Below, in pieces: positions 34,062-42,592 of a stretch of DNA of 64,000 nt. The position numbers and the translations under genes were made by a program. Origin of the DNA: Ensifer adhaerens (lineage in GTDB: Bacteria; Pseudomonadota; Alphaproteobacteria; Rhizobiales; Rhizobiaceae). The number at the start of each line of letters is the position of its first letter. Within the stretch, counting starts at the first letter, position 1. The stretch covers positions 4,118,001 through 4,182,000 of the forward strand of contig NZ_CP083349.1 in assembly GCF_020035535.1 (NCBI RefSeq), given 5' to 3'. The notes beneath the pieces were generated by a model. That model was not told the DNA's origin. It saw only the letters and a program-made list of their open reading frames with translations, and did not search any database.

Positions 34062-35354
34062 ATGACCAAGTTTTCGACCGGCGGTCTGACCCGCCGCAGC
34101 CTGCTGAAGACCACCGCGACCGCTGCACTGTTCGGCGCGGTCAAGACGGCCTTCCCATCCGGTGCCTTTGCGCAAGGCTCCGGGCCGGAAACCACCAAGG
34201 CGGTACTCGGCTTCATCGCGCTTACCGACTCGGCGCCGCTGATCATCGCCAAGGAGAAGGGGCTCTTCGACAAATACGGCATGACCGACGTCGAGGTGGT
34301 CAAGCAGGCCTCCTGGGGCACGACGCGTGACAACCTGGTGCTGGGCTCCGCCGGTTCCGGCATCGATGGCGCCCATATCCTGACGCCGATGCCCTATCTG
34401 ATCTCGACTGGAAAGGTCACCCAGAACAACCAGCCGCTGCCGATGGTTATCCTCGCCCGCCTCAATCTCGATGCGCAGGCGATCTCGGTCGGGCAGGCCT
34501 ATGCCAATCTCAAGGTCGGTATCGACGCCTCCGCGCTCAAGGAAGCCTTCGCCAGGAAGAAGGCCGAAGGCGTCGCCGCCAAGGTGGCTATGACCTTCCC
34601 CGGCGGCACGCACGATCTCTGGATCCGCTACTGGCTCGCCGCCGGCGGCATCGATCCGGATAGCGATGTCGAAACCATCGTCGTGCCGCCGCCGCAGATG
34701 GTCGCCAACATGAAGGTCGGCACCATGGACTGTTTCTGCGTCGGTGAGCCCTGGAACGAGCAGCTCGTCAACCAGAAGATCGGCTACACCGCCGTCAACA
34801 CCGCCGAGATCTGGAACGAACATCCGGAAAAGTCCTTCGCCATGCGCGCGGACTGGGTGGAGAAGAACCCGCGCGCCGCCAAGGCGCTTACCATGGCCAT
34901 CCAGGAAGCGGCGCAATGGTGCGACGACATGACCAACAAGGACGAGCTGGCCAAGATCGTCGGCAAGCGCAGCTGGTTCAACGTGCCGCCGAAGGACATC
35001 GTCGATCGCCTCAAGGGCGAATACGACTACGGCAACGGCAAGATCGTCGAACAGAGTCCGCACTTCATGAAGTTCTGGCGCGATCACGCGTCCTATCCCT
35101 TCCAGAGCCACGATAGCTGGTTCCTGACCGAGAACATCCGCTGGGGCAAGTTCGCGCCCGATACCGACATCAAGGCGCTCGTCGCCAAGGTCAACCGCGA
35201 AGACATCTGGCGTGAGGCGGCCAAGGATCTGGGTGTGACCGACGTGCCGGCATCCACCTCGCGCGGCGTCGAAAAGTTCTTCGACGGCAAGGTCTTCGAT
35301 CCCGCCGATCCGCAGGCGTACCTCAAGAGCCTTTCCATCTCGCGCGTCGCCTGA
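34062..35354 (+). CDS. nrtA: Nitrate ABC transporter, periplasmic nitrate-binding protein
   Basis: 430 residues from ATG 34062 with AGAGGA upstream. The N-terminus has a twin-arginine-like signal (LTRRSLLKTTATAALFG, with RR before a hydrophobic stretch), cleaved near FAQG. The body is NrtA/CmpA-like: LGFIALTDSAPLIIAKEKGL, MTFPGGTHDLWIRYWLAAGG, FCVGEPWNEQLV and FDPADPQAYLKS. It delivers nitrate to NrtBC. First gene of nrtA-B-C-nirB-nirD-nasA-cysG, behind a sigma-54 promoter and leader RNA. Confidence 0.93.
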   Translation: MTKFSTGGLTRRSLLKTTATAALFGAVKTAFPSGAFAQGSGPETTKAVLGFIALTDSAPLIIAKEKGLFDKYGMTDVEVVKQASWGTTRDNLVLGSAGSGIDGAHILTPMPYLISTGKVTQNNQPLPMVILARLNLDAQAISVGQAYANLKVGIDASALKEAFARKKAEGVAAKVAMTFPGGTHDLWIRYWLAAGGIDPDSDVETIVVPPPQMVANMKVGTMDCFCVGEPWNEQLVNQKIGYTAVNTAEIWNEHPEKSFAMRADWVEKNPRAAKALTMAIQEAAQWCDDMTNKDELAKIVGKRSWFNVPPKDIVDRLKGEYDYGNGKIVEQSPHFMKFWRDHASYPFQSHDSWFLTENIRWGKFAPDTDIKALVAKVNREDIWREAAKDLGVTDVPASTSRGVEKFFDGKVFDPADPQAYLKSLSISRVA

Positions 35355-35359
35355 CCATT

Positions 35360-35389
35360 GCGACGGTCGCGGCCAGTGCTTCGCGACCG
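35360..35389 (+). terminator. Intercistronic hairpin between nrtA and nrtB
   Basis: GACGGTCGCG (35360-35369), ten-base loop, CGCGACCGTC (35380-35389), then CGTTTTCG. It lies five bases after the nrtA stop. It probably protects the nrtA end or partly stops transcription, giving more binding protein than permease. Confidence 0.6.
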
Positions 35390-35418
35390 TCCGTTTTCGA
35401 ATTCCAAGGAGAACGGCC

Positions 35419-36312
35419 ATGACCGTCACCAACCTCAAACTCAAGGACCAGTCGGCGCCGCGGCCTGCCGCGCGCGTGATCGCCTTGACCCACTCGGCAA
35501 AGCCTGGAAGCAGCCGTCCGTGGCTCGCACGGATCACCGCCGGTGCTGCCAACATTGCGCCGCTTATCGTCACCCTGTCGTTGATCCTCATCGCCTGGCA
35601 AATCCTCTGTTCGGCGCCTGATTCCAGCCTGCCGTCACCGACGCGCGTGATGGAAGAAAGCTGGGAGCTGATCGCCCATCCCTTCTATGTCGGTCAGGGC
35701 GTCGACCAGGGGCTTTTCTGGCACATCGCGGCAAGCCTGCAGCGCGTCGCGGTCGGCTATGCACTCGCCGCCGTCGTCGGCATCGCGCTCGGCGCGCTGG
35801 TCGGCCAGAGCCAGCTTGCCATGCGCGGACTCGATCCGATCTTCCAGGTGCTGCGCACCGTGCCGCCGCTCGCCTGGCTGCCGCTGTCGCTTGCCGCCTT
35901 TCAGGACGGCAATCCCTCGGCGATCTTCGTGATCTTCATCACCGCTATCTGGCCGATCATCATCAACACCGCCGTCGGCATCCGCAACATCCCGCAGGAC
36001 TACCAGAACGTCGCCAAGGTGCTGCGTCTCAACGCATTCGAATACTTTGCCAAGATCATGCTGCCGGCCGCAGCCCCCTACATCTTCACCGGCCTTCGCA
36101 TCGGTATCGGTCTCTCCTGGCTGGCTATCGTCGCGGCCGAAATGCTGATCGGCGGCGTCGGCATCGGCTTCTTCATCTGGGACGCCTGGAACTCCTCGCT
36201 GATCAGCGACATCATCGTCGCGCTGATCTATGTCGGCATCGTCGGCTTCCTGCTCGATCGCCTCATCGCCCTCGTCGGCCGCGTCGTCACCCGCGGCACC
36301 GCAACCGCTTGA
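35419..36312 (+). CDS. nrtB: Nitrate ABC transporter permease
   Basis: 297 residues. A polar N-terminal tail of about 45 residues, then six membrane helices. The permease loop typical of the NrtB/SsuC/TauC group is seen: IRNIPQDYQNVAKVLRLNAFEYFAKIMLPAAAPYIFTG (given in part), with TVPPLAWLPLSLAAF before it. It forms the homodimeric nitrate channel. Followed 14 bases later by the ATPase gene. Confidence 0.92.
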   Translation: MTVTNLKLKDQSAPRPAARVIALTHSAKPGSSRPWLARITAGAANIAPLIVTLSLILIAWQILCSAPDSSLPSPTRVMEESWELIAHPFYVGQGVDQGLFWHIAASLQRVAVGYALAAVVGIALGALVGQSQLAMRGLDPIFQVLRTVPPLAWLPLSLAAFQDGNPSAIFVIFITAIWPIIINTAVGIRNIPQDYQNVAKVLRLNAFEYFAKIMLPAAAPYIFTGLRIGIGLSWLAIVAAEMLIGGVGIGFFIWDAWNSSLISDIIVALIYVGIVGFLLDRLIALVGRVVTRGTATA

Positions 36313-36326
36313 GAGAGGGGAAAGCC

Positions 36327-37127
36327 ATGACCAAGAGCTATCTTTCGCTGGAACTGATCGACAAGAGTTTTGAGCGCGGCGGCACCCGCACAGAAGTGCT
36401 GAAGCAGGTGTCGCTATCTGTCGACAAGGGCGAGTTCATCTCGATCATCGGTCATTCCGGCTGCGGCAAGTCGACCTTGCTCAACATCGTTGCCGGCCTG
36501 ACCCAGGCGACGACCGGCGTCGTACTGCTCGACGGCCGGGTTGCCGACGAGCCGGGGCCGGACCGTGCCGTCGTCTTCCAGAACCATTCGCTGCTGCCTT
36601 GGCTGACGGTCTACGAGAACGTCCGCCTCGGCGTCGACAAGGTCTTCCGCGCGACGAAAGCCAAGGCCGAGCGTCACGACTGGACGATGCGCAACCTCGA
36701 GCTCGTGCAGATGGCGCATGCGGCCGAGAAGCGCCCGTCGGAAATCTCCGGCGGCATGAAGCAGCGTGTCGGCATTGCCCGCGCGCTTGCCATGGAGCCG
36801 AAGGTGCTGCTGCTCGACGAGCCTTTCGGCGCGCTCGATGCGCTGACTCGCGCGCATCTTCAGGACCAGGTGATGCAGATCCACGCGGAACTCGGAAACA
36901 CCGTGCTGATGATCACCCACGATGTCGACGAGGCGGTGCTGCTTTCCGATCGCATCGTCATGATGACCAACGGGCCGTCGGCCCGCATCGGCGAGATCCT
37001 CGACGTGCCGCTCGCCCGTCCGCGCCGGCGTATCGAGCTTGCCGGCGACCGAACCTACCTCAAATGCCGCGAAGCCGTGCTCAAGTTTCTCTACGAGCGC
37101 CACCGCTTCGTCGAAGCTGCGGAGTGA
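36327..37127 (+). CDS. nrtC: Nitrate ABC transporter ATP-binding protein (NrtD-like)
   Basis: 266 residues from ATG 36327, with GAGAGGGG upstream; a start 18 bases earlier is less likely. Walker A GHSGCGKST, Q-loop VVFQNHSLLPWLT, signature ISGGMKQRVGIARA, Walker B LLLDEPFGALD, and MITHDVDEAVLLSDR. It lacks the C-terminal NrtA-like domain of cyanobacterial NrtC, so structurally it is the NrtD type; rhizobial annotations often use nrtC. Powers NrtAB. Five bases before nirB. Confidence 0.9.
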   Translation: MTKSYLSLELIDKSFERGGTRTEVLKQVSLSVDKGEFISIIGHSGCGKSTLLNIVAGLTQATTGVVLLDGRVADEPGPDRAVVFQNHSLLPWLTVYENVRLGVDKVFRATKAKAERHDWTMRNLELVQMAHAAEKRPSEISGGMKQRVGIARALAMEPKVLLLDEPFGALDALTRAHLQDQVMQIHAELGNTVLMITHDVDEAVLLSDRIVMMTNGPSARIGEILDVPLARPRRRIELAGDRTYLKCREAVLKFLYERHRFVEAAE

Positions 37128-37132
37128 TCACC

Positions 37133-39595
37133 ATGGCCGAACACACCCCCGAAAAGCTCGTGATCGTCGGCAACGGCATGGCGCCGGGCCGCATGCTGGA
37201 AGAATTGTTCGAGAAGGCGCCCGGTCGCTACGCGGTGACGATCTTCAACGCCGAGCCACGCGTCAACTATGACCGCATCATGCTCTCGCCGGTGCTTTCG
37301 GGCGAGAAGGACTACGAACAAATCATCATCCATGGCGACGGCTGGTACATCAAGCATGGCATCACGCTGTACAAGGGTCACAAGATCGTTGCCATCGACC
37401 GTACCGCCAAGACAGTCACGTCGGACCATGGCGTGACGGAGAGCTACGACAAGCTGGTGATCGCAACGGGTTCGGTGCCCTTCATCATTCCGGTCCCGGG
37501 CAAGGATCTGCGCGGTGTCATCACCTATCGCGATCTCGACGATGTGCAGGCGATGCTGCTTGCGGCCCAGTCACGCGAAAAGGCTGTCGTCATCGGTGGC
37601 GGTCTCCTCGGTCTTGAGGCTGCGGCCGGCCTCAATGCCCGCGGCATGGACGTGACCGTCCTGCACGTCATGCCGACTTTGATGGAGCGACAGCTCGACC
37701 CGGCCGCCGGCTACCTGTTGCAGAAGGCGGTCGAGGAGCGCGGCATCAAGGTCATTACCAAGGCGAATACCAAGCGGATCGTCGGCGATGAGAAAGTCGA
37801 GGGCATCGAGCTCGATGACGGCCGCATCATCCAGGCGACCCTGGTCGTGATGGCGGTGGGCATCCGGCCGAATGTCGGCCTTGCCAAGGAGGCGGGGCTT
37901 GCCACCAATCGCGGCATCGTCGTCGATGCCGGCATGCAGACCTCCGACGGGCACATCATGGCGCTCGGCGAATGCGCCGAGGTCGGCGGCGTGGTCTATG
38001 GCCTGGTGGCGCCGCTCTACGAGATGGCGAGAATTGCCGCACGACACCTGGCCGGCGATCGCAGCGGTGCCTTCGTCCATTCCGATACGCCAACAAAACT
38101 GAAGGTAACCGGCATCAACCTCTATTCGGTCGGCGACTTCGCCGATGGGGATGGGCGCGAGGAAATCGTCCTTCGCGACGCCACCGCCGGCGTCTACAAG
38201 CGCCTGGTCCTCAAGGAAAACCGGATCATCGGCACGGTGCTCTATGGAGAGACCGGTGACGGCGCCTGGTTCAACGATCTGATGAAGCGTGGAACCGACA
38301 TCACCGAAATGCGTGAAACACTGATCTTCGGCCAGGCCTACCAGGGTGGATCGCCCCTGGACCCTATGGCGGCCGTTGCAGCCTTGCCGGATGATGCGGA
38401 GATCTGCGGCTGCAACGGCGTCTGCAAGGGCAAGATTGTCTCGACGATCGGGGACAAGGGCCTGACCTCGCTCGACGACGTGCGCGCTCATACCAAGGCG
38501 TCCGCCTCCTGCGGCTCCTGCACCGGTCTCGTCGAGCAATTGATGTCGCTGACGCTCGGCAATAGCTACAATCCGGCCGCCGTCCAACCGATGTGCACCT
38601 GCACCGAGCTCGGCCATGATGATGTCCGTCGGCTGATCAAGGCCAAGGGCCTGAAGACCATTCCTGCCGTGATGCAGGAGCTGGAGTGGAAGACCTCCTG
38701 CGGCTGCGCCAAGTGCCGCCCGGCGCTCAACTACTACCTCGTCTGCGACTGGCCGGACGAATATGCCGACGACTACCAGTCGCGTTTCATCAACGAACGC
38801 GTTCACGCCAACATCCAGAAGGACGGCACCTATTCGGTCGTGCCGCGCATGTGGGGCGGCGTCACCAATTCCGGCGAACTGCGCGCCATTGCCGACGTGG
38901 TCGACAAGTTCGAGATCCCCCTGGTCAAGGTGACCGGGGGCCAGCGCATCGACCTGCTCGGCATCGAAAAGGAAGATCTGCCGGCCGTCTGGGCCGATCT
39001 CGGCAAGGCCGGCTTCGTCTCCGGCCAAGCCTATGCCAAGGGCCTGCGCACGGTGAAAACCTGCGTCGGCTCCGACTGGTGCCGCTTCGGCACGCAGGAT
39101 TCGACCGGCCTCGGCATTCGCATCGAAAAGTTCATGTGGGGGTCCTGGACGCCCGCCAAGTTGAAGATGGCCGTCTCCGGCTGTCCGCGCAATTGCGCGG
39201 AGGCGACCTGCAAGGACATCGGCGTCATCAGCGTCGACAGCGGTTTCGAGATCCATTTCGCCGGCGCCGCCGGTCTCGACATCAAGGGCACGGAAGTCCT
39301 TGGCCTGGTCAAGACCGAGGACGAGGCGCTGGAGCATATCGTGGCGCTGACGCAGATGTACCGCGAGCAGGCACGCTACCTCGAGCGCATCTACAAATGG
39401 GCGAAACGCGTCGGCCTCGACGAGATCCGCCGCCAGATCATGGGCGATGCCGAGAAGCGCAAGGCCTGTTTCGACCGCTTCGTCTTCAGCCAGAAATTCG
39501 CCCAGGTCGATCCCTGGTCGGAGCGCGTCTCCGGCAAGGACAAGCACGAGTTCCGGCCGATGGCGACGGTCGGTTTTTCCCAAGCTGCGGAGTGA
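37133..39595 (+). CDS. nirB: Assimilatory nitrite reductase [NAD(P)H], large subunit
   Basis: 820 residues from ATG 37133. Order: FAD-binding VIVGNGMAPGR (residues 11-21) and NAD-binding VVIGGGLLGLEAA (about 147-159), BFD-like [2Fe-2S] domain with CGCNGVCKG and CGSCTGLV, a second cysteine cluster (CTCTE, CGCAKCRP), then the sulfite/nitrite-reductase repeats. The siroheme/[4Fe-4S] ligands are CVGSDWCRFG and SGCPRNCAEATCKD. It reduces nitrite to ammonium using NAD(P)H in the cytoplasm. A much longer upstream frame overlaps nrtC and is not used. Confidence 0.96.
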   Translation: MAEHTPEKLVIVGNGMAPGRMLEELFEKAPGRYAVTIFNAEPRVNYDRIMLSPVLSGEKDYEQIIIHGDGWYIKHGITLYKGHKIVAIDRTAKTVTSDHGVTESYDKLVIATGSVPFIIPVPGKDLRGVITYRDLDDVQAMLLAAQSREKAVVIGGGLLGLEAAAGLNARGMDVTVLHVMPTLMERQLDPAAGYLLQKAVEERGIKVITKANTKRIVGDEKVEGIELDDGRIIQATLVVMAVGIRPNVGLAKEAGLATNRGIVVDAGMQTSDGHIMALGECAEVGGVVYGLVAPLYEMARIAARHLAGDRSGAFVHSDTPTKLKVTGINLYSVGDFADGDGREEIVLRDATAGVYKRLVLKENRIIGTVLYGETGDGAWFNDLMKRGTDITEMRETLIFGQAYQGGSPLDPMAAVAALPDDAEICGCNGVCKGKIVSTIGDKGLTSLDDVRAHTKASASCGSCTGLVEQLMSLTLGNSYNPAAVQPMCTCTELGHDDVRRLIKAKGLKTIPAVMQELEWKTSCGCAKCRPALNYYLVCDWPDEYADDYQSRFINERVHANIQKDGTYSVVPRMWGGVTNSGELRAIADVVDKFEIPLVKVTGGQRIDLLGIEKEDLPAVWADLGKAGFVSGQAYAKGLRTVKTCVGSDWCRFGTQDSTGLGIRIEKFMWGSWTPAKLKMAVSGCPRNCAEATCKDIGVISVDSGFEIHFAGAAGLDIKGTEVLGLVKTEDEALEHIVALTQMYREQARYLERIYKWAKRVGLDEIRRQIMGDAEKRKACFDRFVFSQKFAQVDPWSERVSGKDKHEFRPMATVGFSQAAE

Positions 39596-39605
39596 GGTGA
39601 TGGAT

Positions 39606-39935
39606 ATGAACTGGCATCCGATCGGCGATATATCCGACATTCCCCTGAGGGGCGCGCGCTGCGTGAAGACGCCTGAGGGCAAGATCGCGGTGTTCCGCAC
39701 TGCCGAAAACGAGGTCTTCGCCATCGAGGATCATTGCCCGCATAGGGGCGGGCCGCTGTCGCAGGGCATCGTCCACGGTGCTGCGGTGACCTGCCCCTTG
39801 CACAATTGGGTGATCTCGCTCGAAACCGGCAAGGCGCTCGGGGCGGACGAGGGCGCGGTGCGCACGATCCCGGTGCGCATTGAAGGCGGCGCGCTCTTCA
39901 TCGCGCTCGAAAGCCTGCTGATTGCGGCGGAATAG
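39606..39935 (+). CDS. nirD: Nitrite reductase small subunit, Rieske type
   Basis: 109 residues from ATG 39606, eight bases after GAGG; ATG 39600 would add two residues. A Rieske-like [2Fe-2S] fold with both ligand pairs intact: DHCPHRGGPLSQG and TCPLHNWVI. Partner of NirB in the NADH nitrite reductase. It directly follows nirB and is three bases before the nitrate reductase gene. Confidence 0.94.
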   Translation: MNWHPIGDISDIPLRGARCVKTPEGKIAVFRTAENEVFAIEDHCPHRGGPLSQGIVHGAAVTCPLHNWVISLETGKALGADEGAVRTIPVRIEGGALFIALESLLIAAE

Positions 39936-39937
39936 CC

Positions 39938-42592
39938 ATGGAGCGGGAGGTCAAGACCACCTGTCCCTATTGCGGCGTCGGCTGCGGCGTCATCGCAGCA
40001 GTCGATGATAGCGGCGGCGTCGCCGTCCGCGGGGACGGCGATCATCCTGCCAATTTCGGCAGGCTCTGCTCCAAGGGCTCGGCGCTTGCCGAAACGCTCG
40101 ACCTCGACGGCCGGCTGCTGCATCCGGAAATCGGCGGCGAGCAGGCCGGATGGGACGAGGCGCTCGATCTCGTCTCGGAGCGCTTCGTTCAGACGATTGC
40201 CGAACACGGGCCGGATTCAGTCGCCTTCTACGTCTCCGGGCAATTGCTGACCGAAGACTATTACGTCGCCAACAAGCTGATGAAGGGCTTCATCGGCTCC
40301 GGCAATATCGACACCAATTCGCGGCTCTGCATGTCGTCGTCCGTTGCCGGCCATCGCCGTGCCTTCGGCTCGGACACGGTACCCGGCTGCTATGAGGACC
40401 TGGAACTCGCCGACCTCGTGGTCATCACCGGGTCCAATCTCGCCTGGTGCCATCCGGTGCTCTACCAGCGCCTTGCGGCAGCCAAGGCGGCGCGACCGCA
40501 CATGCGCGTGGTGGTGATCGATCCGCGCCGCACGATGACCGCCGATATCGCCGACTTGCATCTGGCAATCCGCCCCGATGGCGACGTGGCGCTGTTCAAT
40601 GCGCTCTTCGCCCATCTGGCGGCAAGTGCGGCCCTCGACCATGCCTATGTCGCCGCCCACACCAGCGGCTTTGCCGAAGCCCTCGCCACGGCCGCGATCG
40701 ATGAAGCGGCGTTGGTCCGTGCGACGGGCCTCGAACCGTCGGAAATAGCTGCCTTCTTCCACCTGTTCGAAACGACGGAAAAGGTCGTCACCTGCTACAG
40801 CCAGGGTGTCAACCAGTCCTCCGTCGGCACCGACAAGGTCAACGCCATCATCAATTGTCATCTGGCGACCGGCCGTATTGGTCGGCCGGGCATGGGGCCG
40901 TTTTCGCTTACCGGTCAGCCCAATGCCATGGGTGGTCGCGAGGTCGGCGGCCTCGCCAACATGCTCGCCGCCCACATGGACATCGAGAAGGCCGGGCATC
41001 GGGATCAGGTGCGCCGCTTCTGGGGCGCGCCGTCGATTGCCACCAAGCCGGGGCTGAAGGCCGTCGATATGTTCGGCGCCGTTGCCGATGGCCGCATCAA
41101 GGCGATCTGGATCATGGCGACCAATCCGGTTGTCTCCATGCCGGATGCCGATGCCGTCGAAGCCGCACTCGAAGCCTGTCCCTTCGTCGTCGTCTCCGAT
41201 GTGCTCCGAGAAACCGACACCGCCCGCCACGCCCATGTGCTGCTCCCCTCGCTCGGTTGGGGGGAAAAGGACGGGACCGTCACCAATTCCGAGCGCCGCG
41301 TCTCACGCCAGCGCGGCTTTCTCACTGTACCCGGCGAGGCGCGCGCCGACTGGTGGCAGCTTGCCGAGGTCGCCCGGCGCATGGGGTTCGAGGGAGCTTT
41401 CGCTTTTGCTTCTCCCGCCGAAATCTTTGCCGAACACGCCGGTCTTTCGGCCTTCGAGAACGACGGGCGGCGCGATTTCGACATCGGTGCGCATGCGGAG
41501 ATCGCCGCTGTCGATTACGACGCGCTCGCACCTTTCCAGTGGCCGCAGCCGCGAGGAGGGCCAGGGCGCGAGACCCGCTTCTTTGCCGATGGCGGCTTCT
41601 TTCATGCGGATGGGCGCGCCCGTTTCGTGGCGGCGGAAAGCGCCGTACCGGATCGCGTCAGCGAGGACTTTCCCTTCACCTTGAACACCGGCCGCGTGCG
41701 CGACCACTGGCACACGATGACCCGCACTGGCAAAAGCGCGCGGCTCTCGGCCCATCTCGCCGAGCCTTTCGCCGAGATCCACCCGCGCGATGCGACGGAC
41801 CTCGGCATCGCTGCGGCCGATCTCGTCGTGCTCGAAAGCCCCCATGGTTCGGCGATCGTGCGCGCGCTGATCACCGAGCGCCAGGCGCGCGGCAATCTCT
41901 TCGTGCCCATGCACTGGAACGACCAGTTCGCGGCGATGGCGCGCATCGATGCGCTGGTTCCGCCGGTCACTGATCCGGTCTCCGGCCAGCCGGCTTCGAA
42001 AAATGCTGCCGTTGCGATTTGCCGTTTTTCTGCCTCGACCTACGGTTTTGCAGTCAGCGCCGCAAAGCCCTCGGGTCTCGATCTCGACTATTGGGCCGTC
42101 GCCAGGGCGAAAGGCGGTTGGCGTCTGGAACTTGCTGTGGAAGCGGCGCCGGAGGATTGGATCGGCTGGTGCCGCGAGACCTTCGGATTGCCTCGAGATA
42201 TTGAGCCGATCGGTTATGCCGACGGCCCCACCGGCCAGCGCCGCCTTGCTTTCTTCGGCGGCGATCGCCTGCTGCTGGCACTCTTTCTGGCGCAGGAGCC
42301 GGTTGCCGTTGCCCGCAACTGGGCAGTCGAGCAGCTGAGCGCCTTGCACGCCGATTTGCGCATGCGCTTCGCGCTCGTCGCCGGCCGGCCCGGCGCGGAC
42401 AGGCCCGACCCGGGGGCGACCGTCTGCTCCTGCTTCAATGTCGGCGTCAACCAGATCGTTGCCGCCGTCCGCGGCGGCTGCCGCTCGGTCGAAGCGGTCG
42501 GGCAGGCCGTGAGTGCCGGAACCAATTGCGGCTCTTGCCGCGCCGAAATCAGGGGGATCGTCGATGGATGCCTTGCTGCCGCTGCGGAATGA
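39938..42592 (+). CDS. nasA: Assimilatory nitrate reductase, molybdopterin catalytic subunit
   Basis: 884 residues, also called NarB or NasC. The N-terminal [4Fe-4S] motif CPYCGVGCG...LCSKG (residues 9-17 and about 44-48) leads the Mo-bisMGD catalytic domains. The Mo-ligand cysteine lies in SRLCMSSSVAG, and MGGREVGGLANML and the C-terminal LNTGRVRDHWHTMTRTGK are family hallmarks. A BFD-like [2Fe-2S] tail (CSCFNVGV, NCGSCRAEI) at the C-terminus probably takes electrons from a reductase. There is no twin-arginine signal, consistent with a cytoplasmic assimilatory enzyme. It overlaps cysG by 29 bases. Confidence 0.93.
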   Translation: MEREVKTTCPYCGVGCGVIAAVDDSGGVAVRGDGDHPANFGRLCSKGSALAETLDLDGRLLHPEIGGEQAGWDEALDLVSERFVQTIAEHGPDSVAFYVSGQLLTEDYYVANKLMKGFIGSGNIDTNSRLCMSSSVAGHRRAFGSDTVPGCYEDLELADLVVITGSNLAWCHPVLYQRLAAAKAARPHMRVVVIDPRRTMTADIADLHLAIRPDGDVALFNALFAHLAASAALDHAYVAAHTSGFAEALATAAIDEAALVRATGLEPSEIAAFFHLFETTEKVVTCYSQGVNQSSVGTDKVNAIINCHLATGRIGRPGMGPFSLTGQPNAMGGREVGGLANMLAAHMDIEKAGHRDQVRRFWGAPSIATKPGLKAVDMFGAVADGRIKAIWIMATNPVVSMPDADAVEAALEACPFVVVSDVLRETDTARHAHVLLPSLGWGEKDGTVTNSERRVSRQRGFLTVPGEARADWWQLAEVARRMGFEGAFAFASPAEIFAEHAGLSAFENDGRRDFDIGAHAEIAAVDYDALAPFQWPQPRGGPGRETRFFADGGFFHADGRARFVAAESAVPDRVSEDFPFTLNTGRVRDHWHTMTRTGKSARLSAHLAEPFAEIHPRDATDLGIAAADLVVLESPHGSAIVRALITERQARGNLFVPMHWNDQFAAMARIDALVPPVTDPVSGQPASKNAAVAICRFSASTYGFAVSAAKPSGLDLDYWAVARAKGGWRLELAVEAAPEDWIGWCRETFGLPRDIEPIGYADGPTGQRRLAFFGGDRLLLALFLAQEPVAVARNWAVEQLSALHADLRMRFALVAGRPGADRPDPGATVCSCFNVGVNQIVAAVRGGCRSVEAVGQAVSAGTNCGSCRAEIRGIVDGCLAAAAE

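Noticed and set aside
36599..37132. Extended N-terminus for nirB reaching back into nrtC
   Set aside because: The extra residues are an out-of-frame reading of the ATPase gene, and the FAD loop is right after ATG 37133.
37571..39724. Very long minus-strand open frame (717 codons) opposite nirB
   Set aside because: It is a mirror frame of GC-rich nirB codons, with no ribosome site and no recognisable domain.
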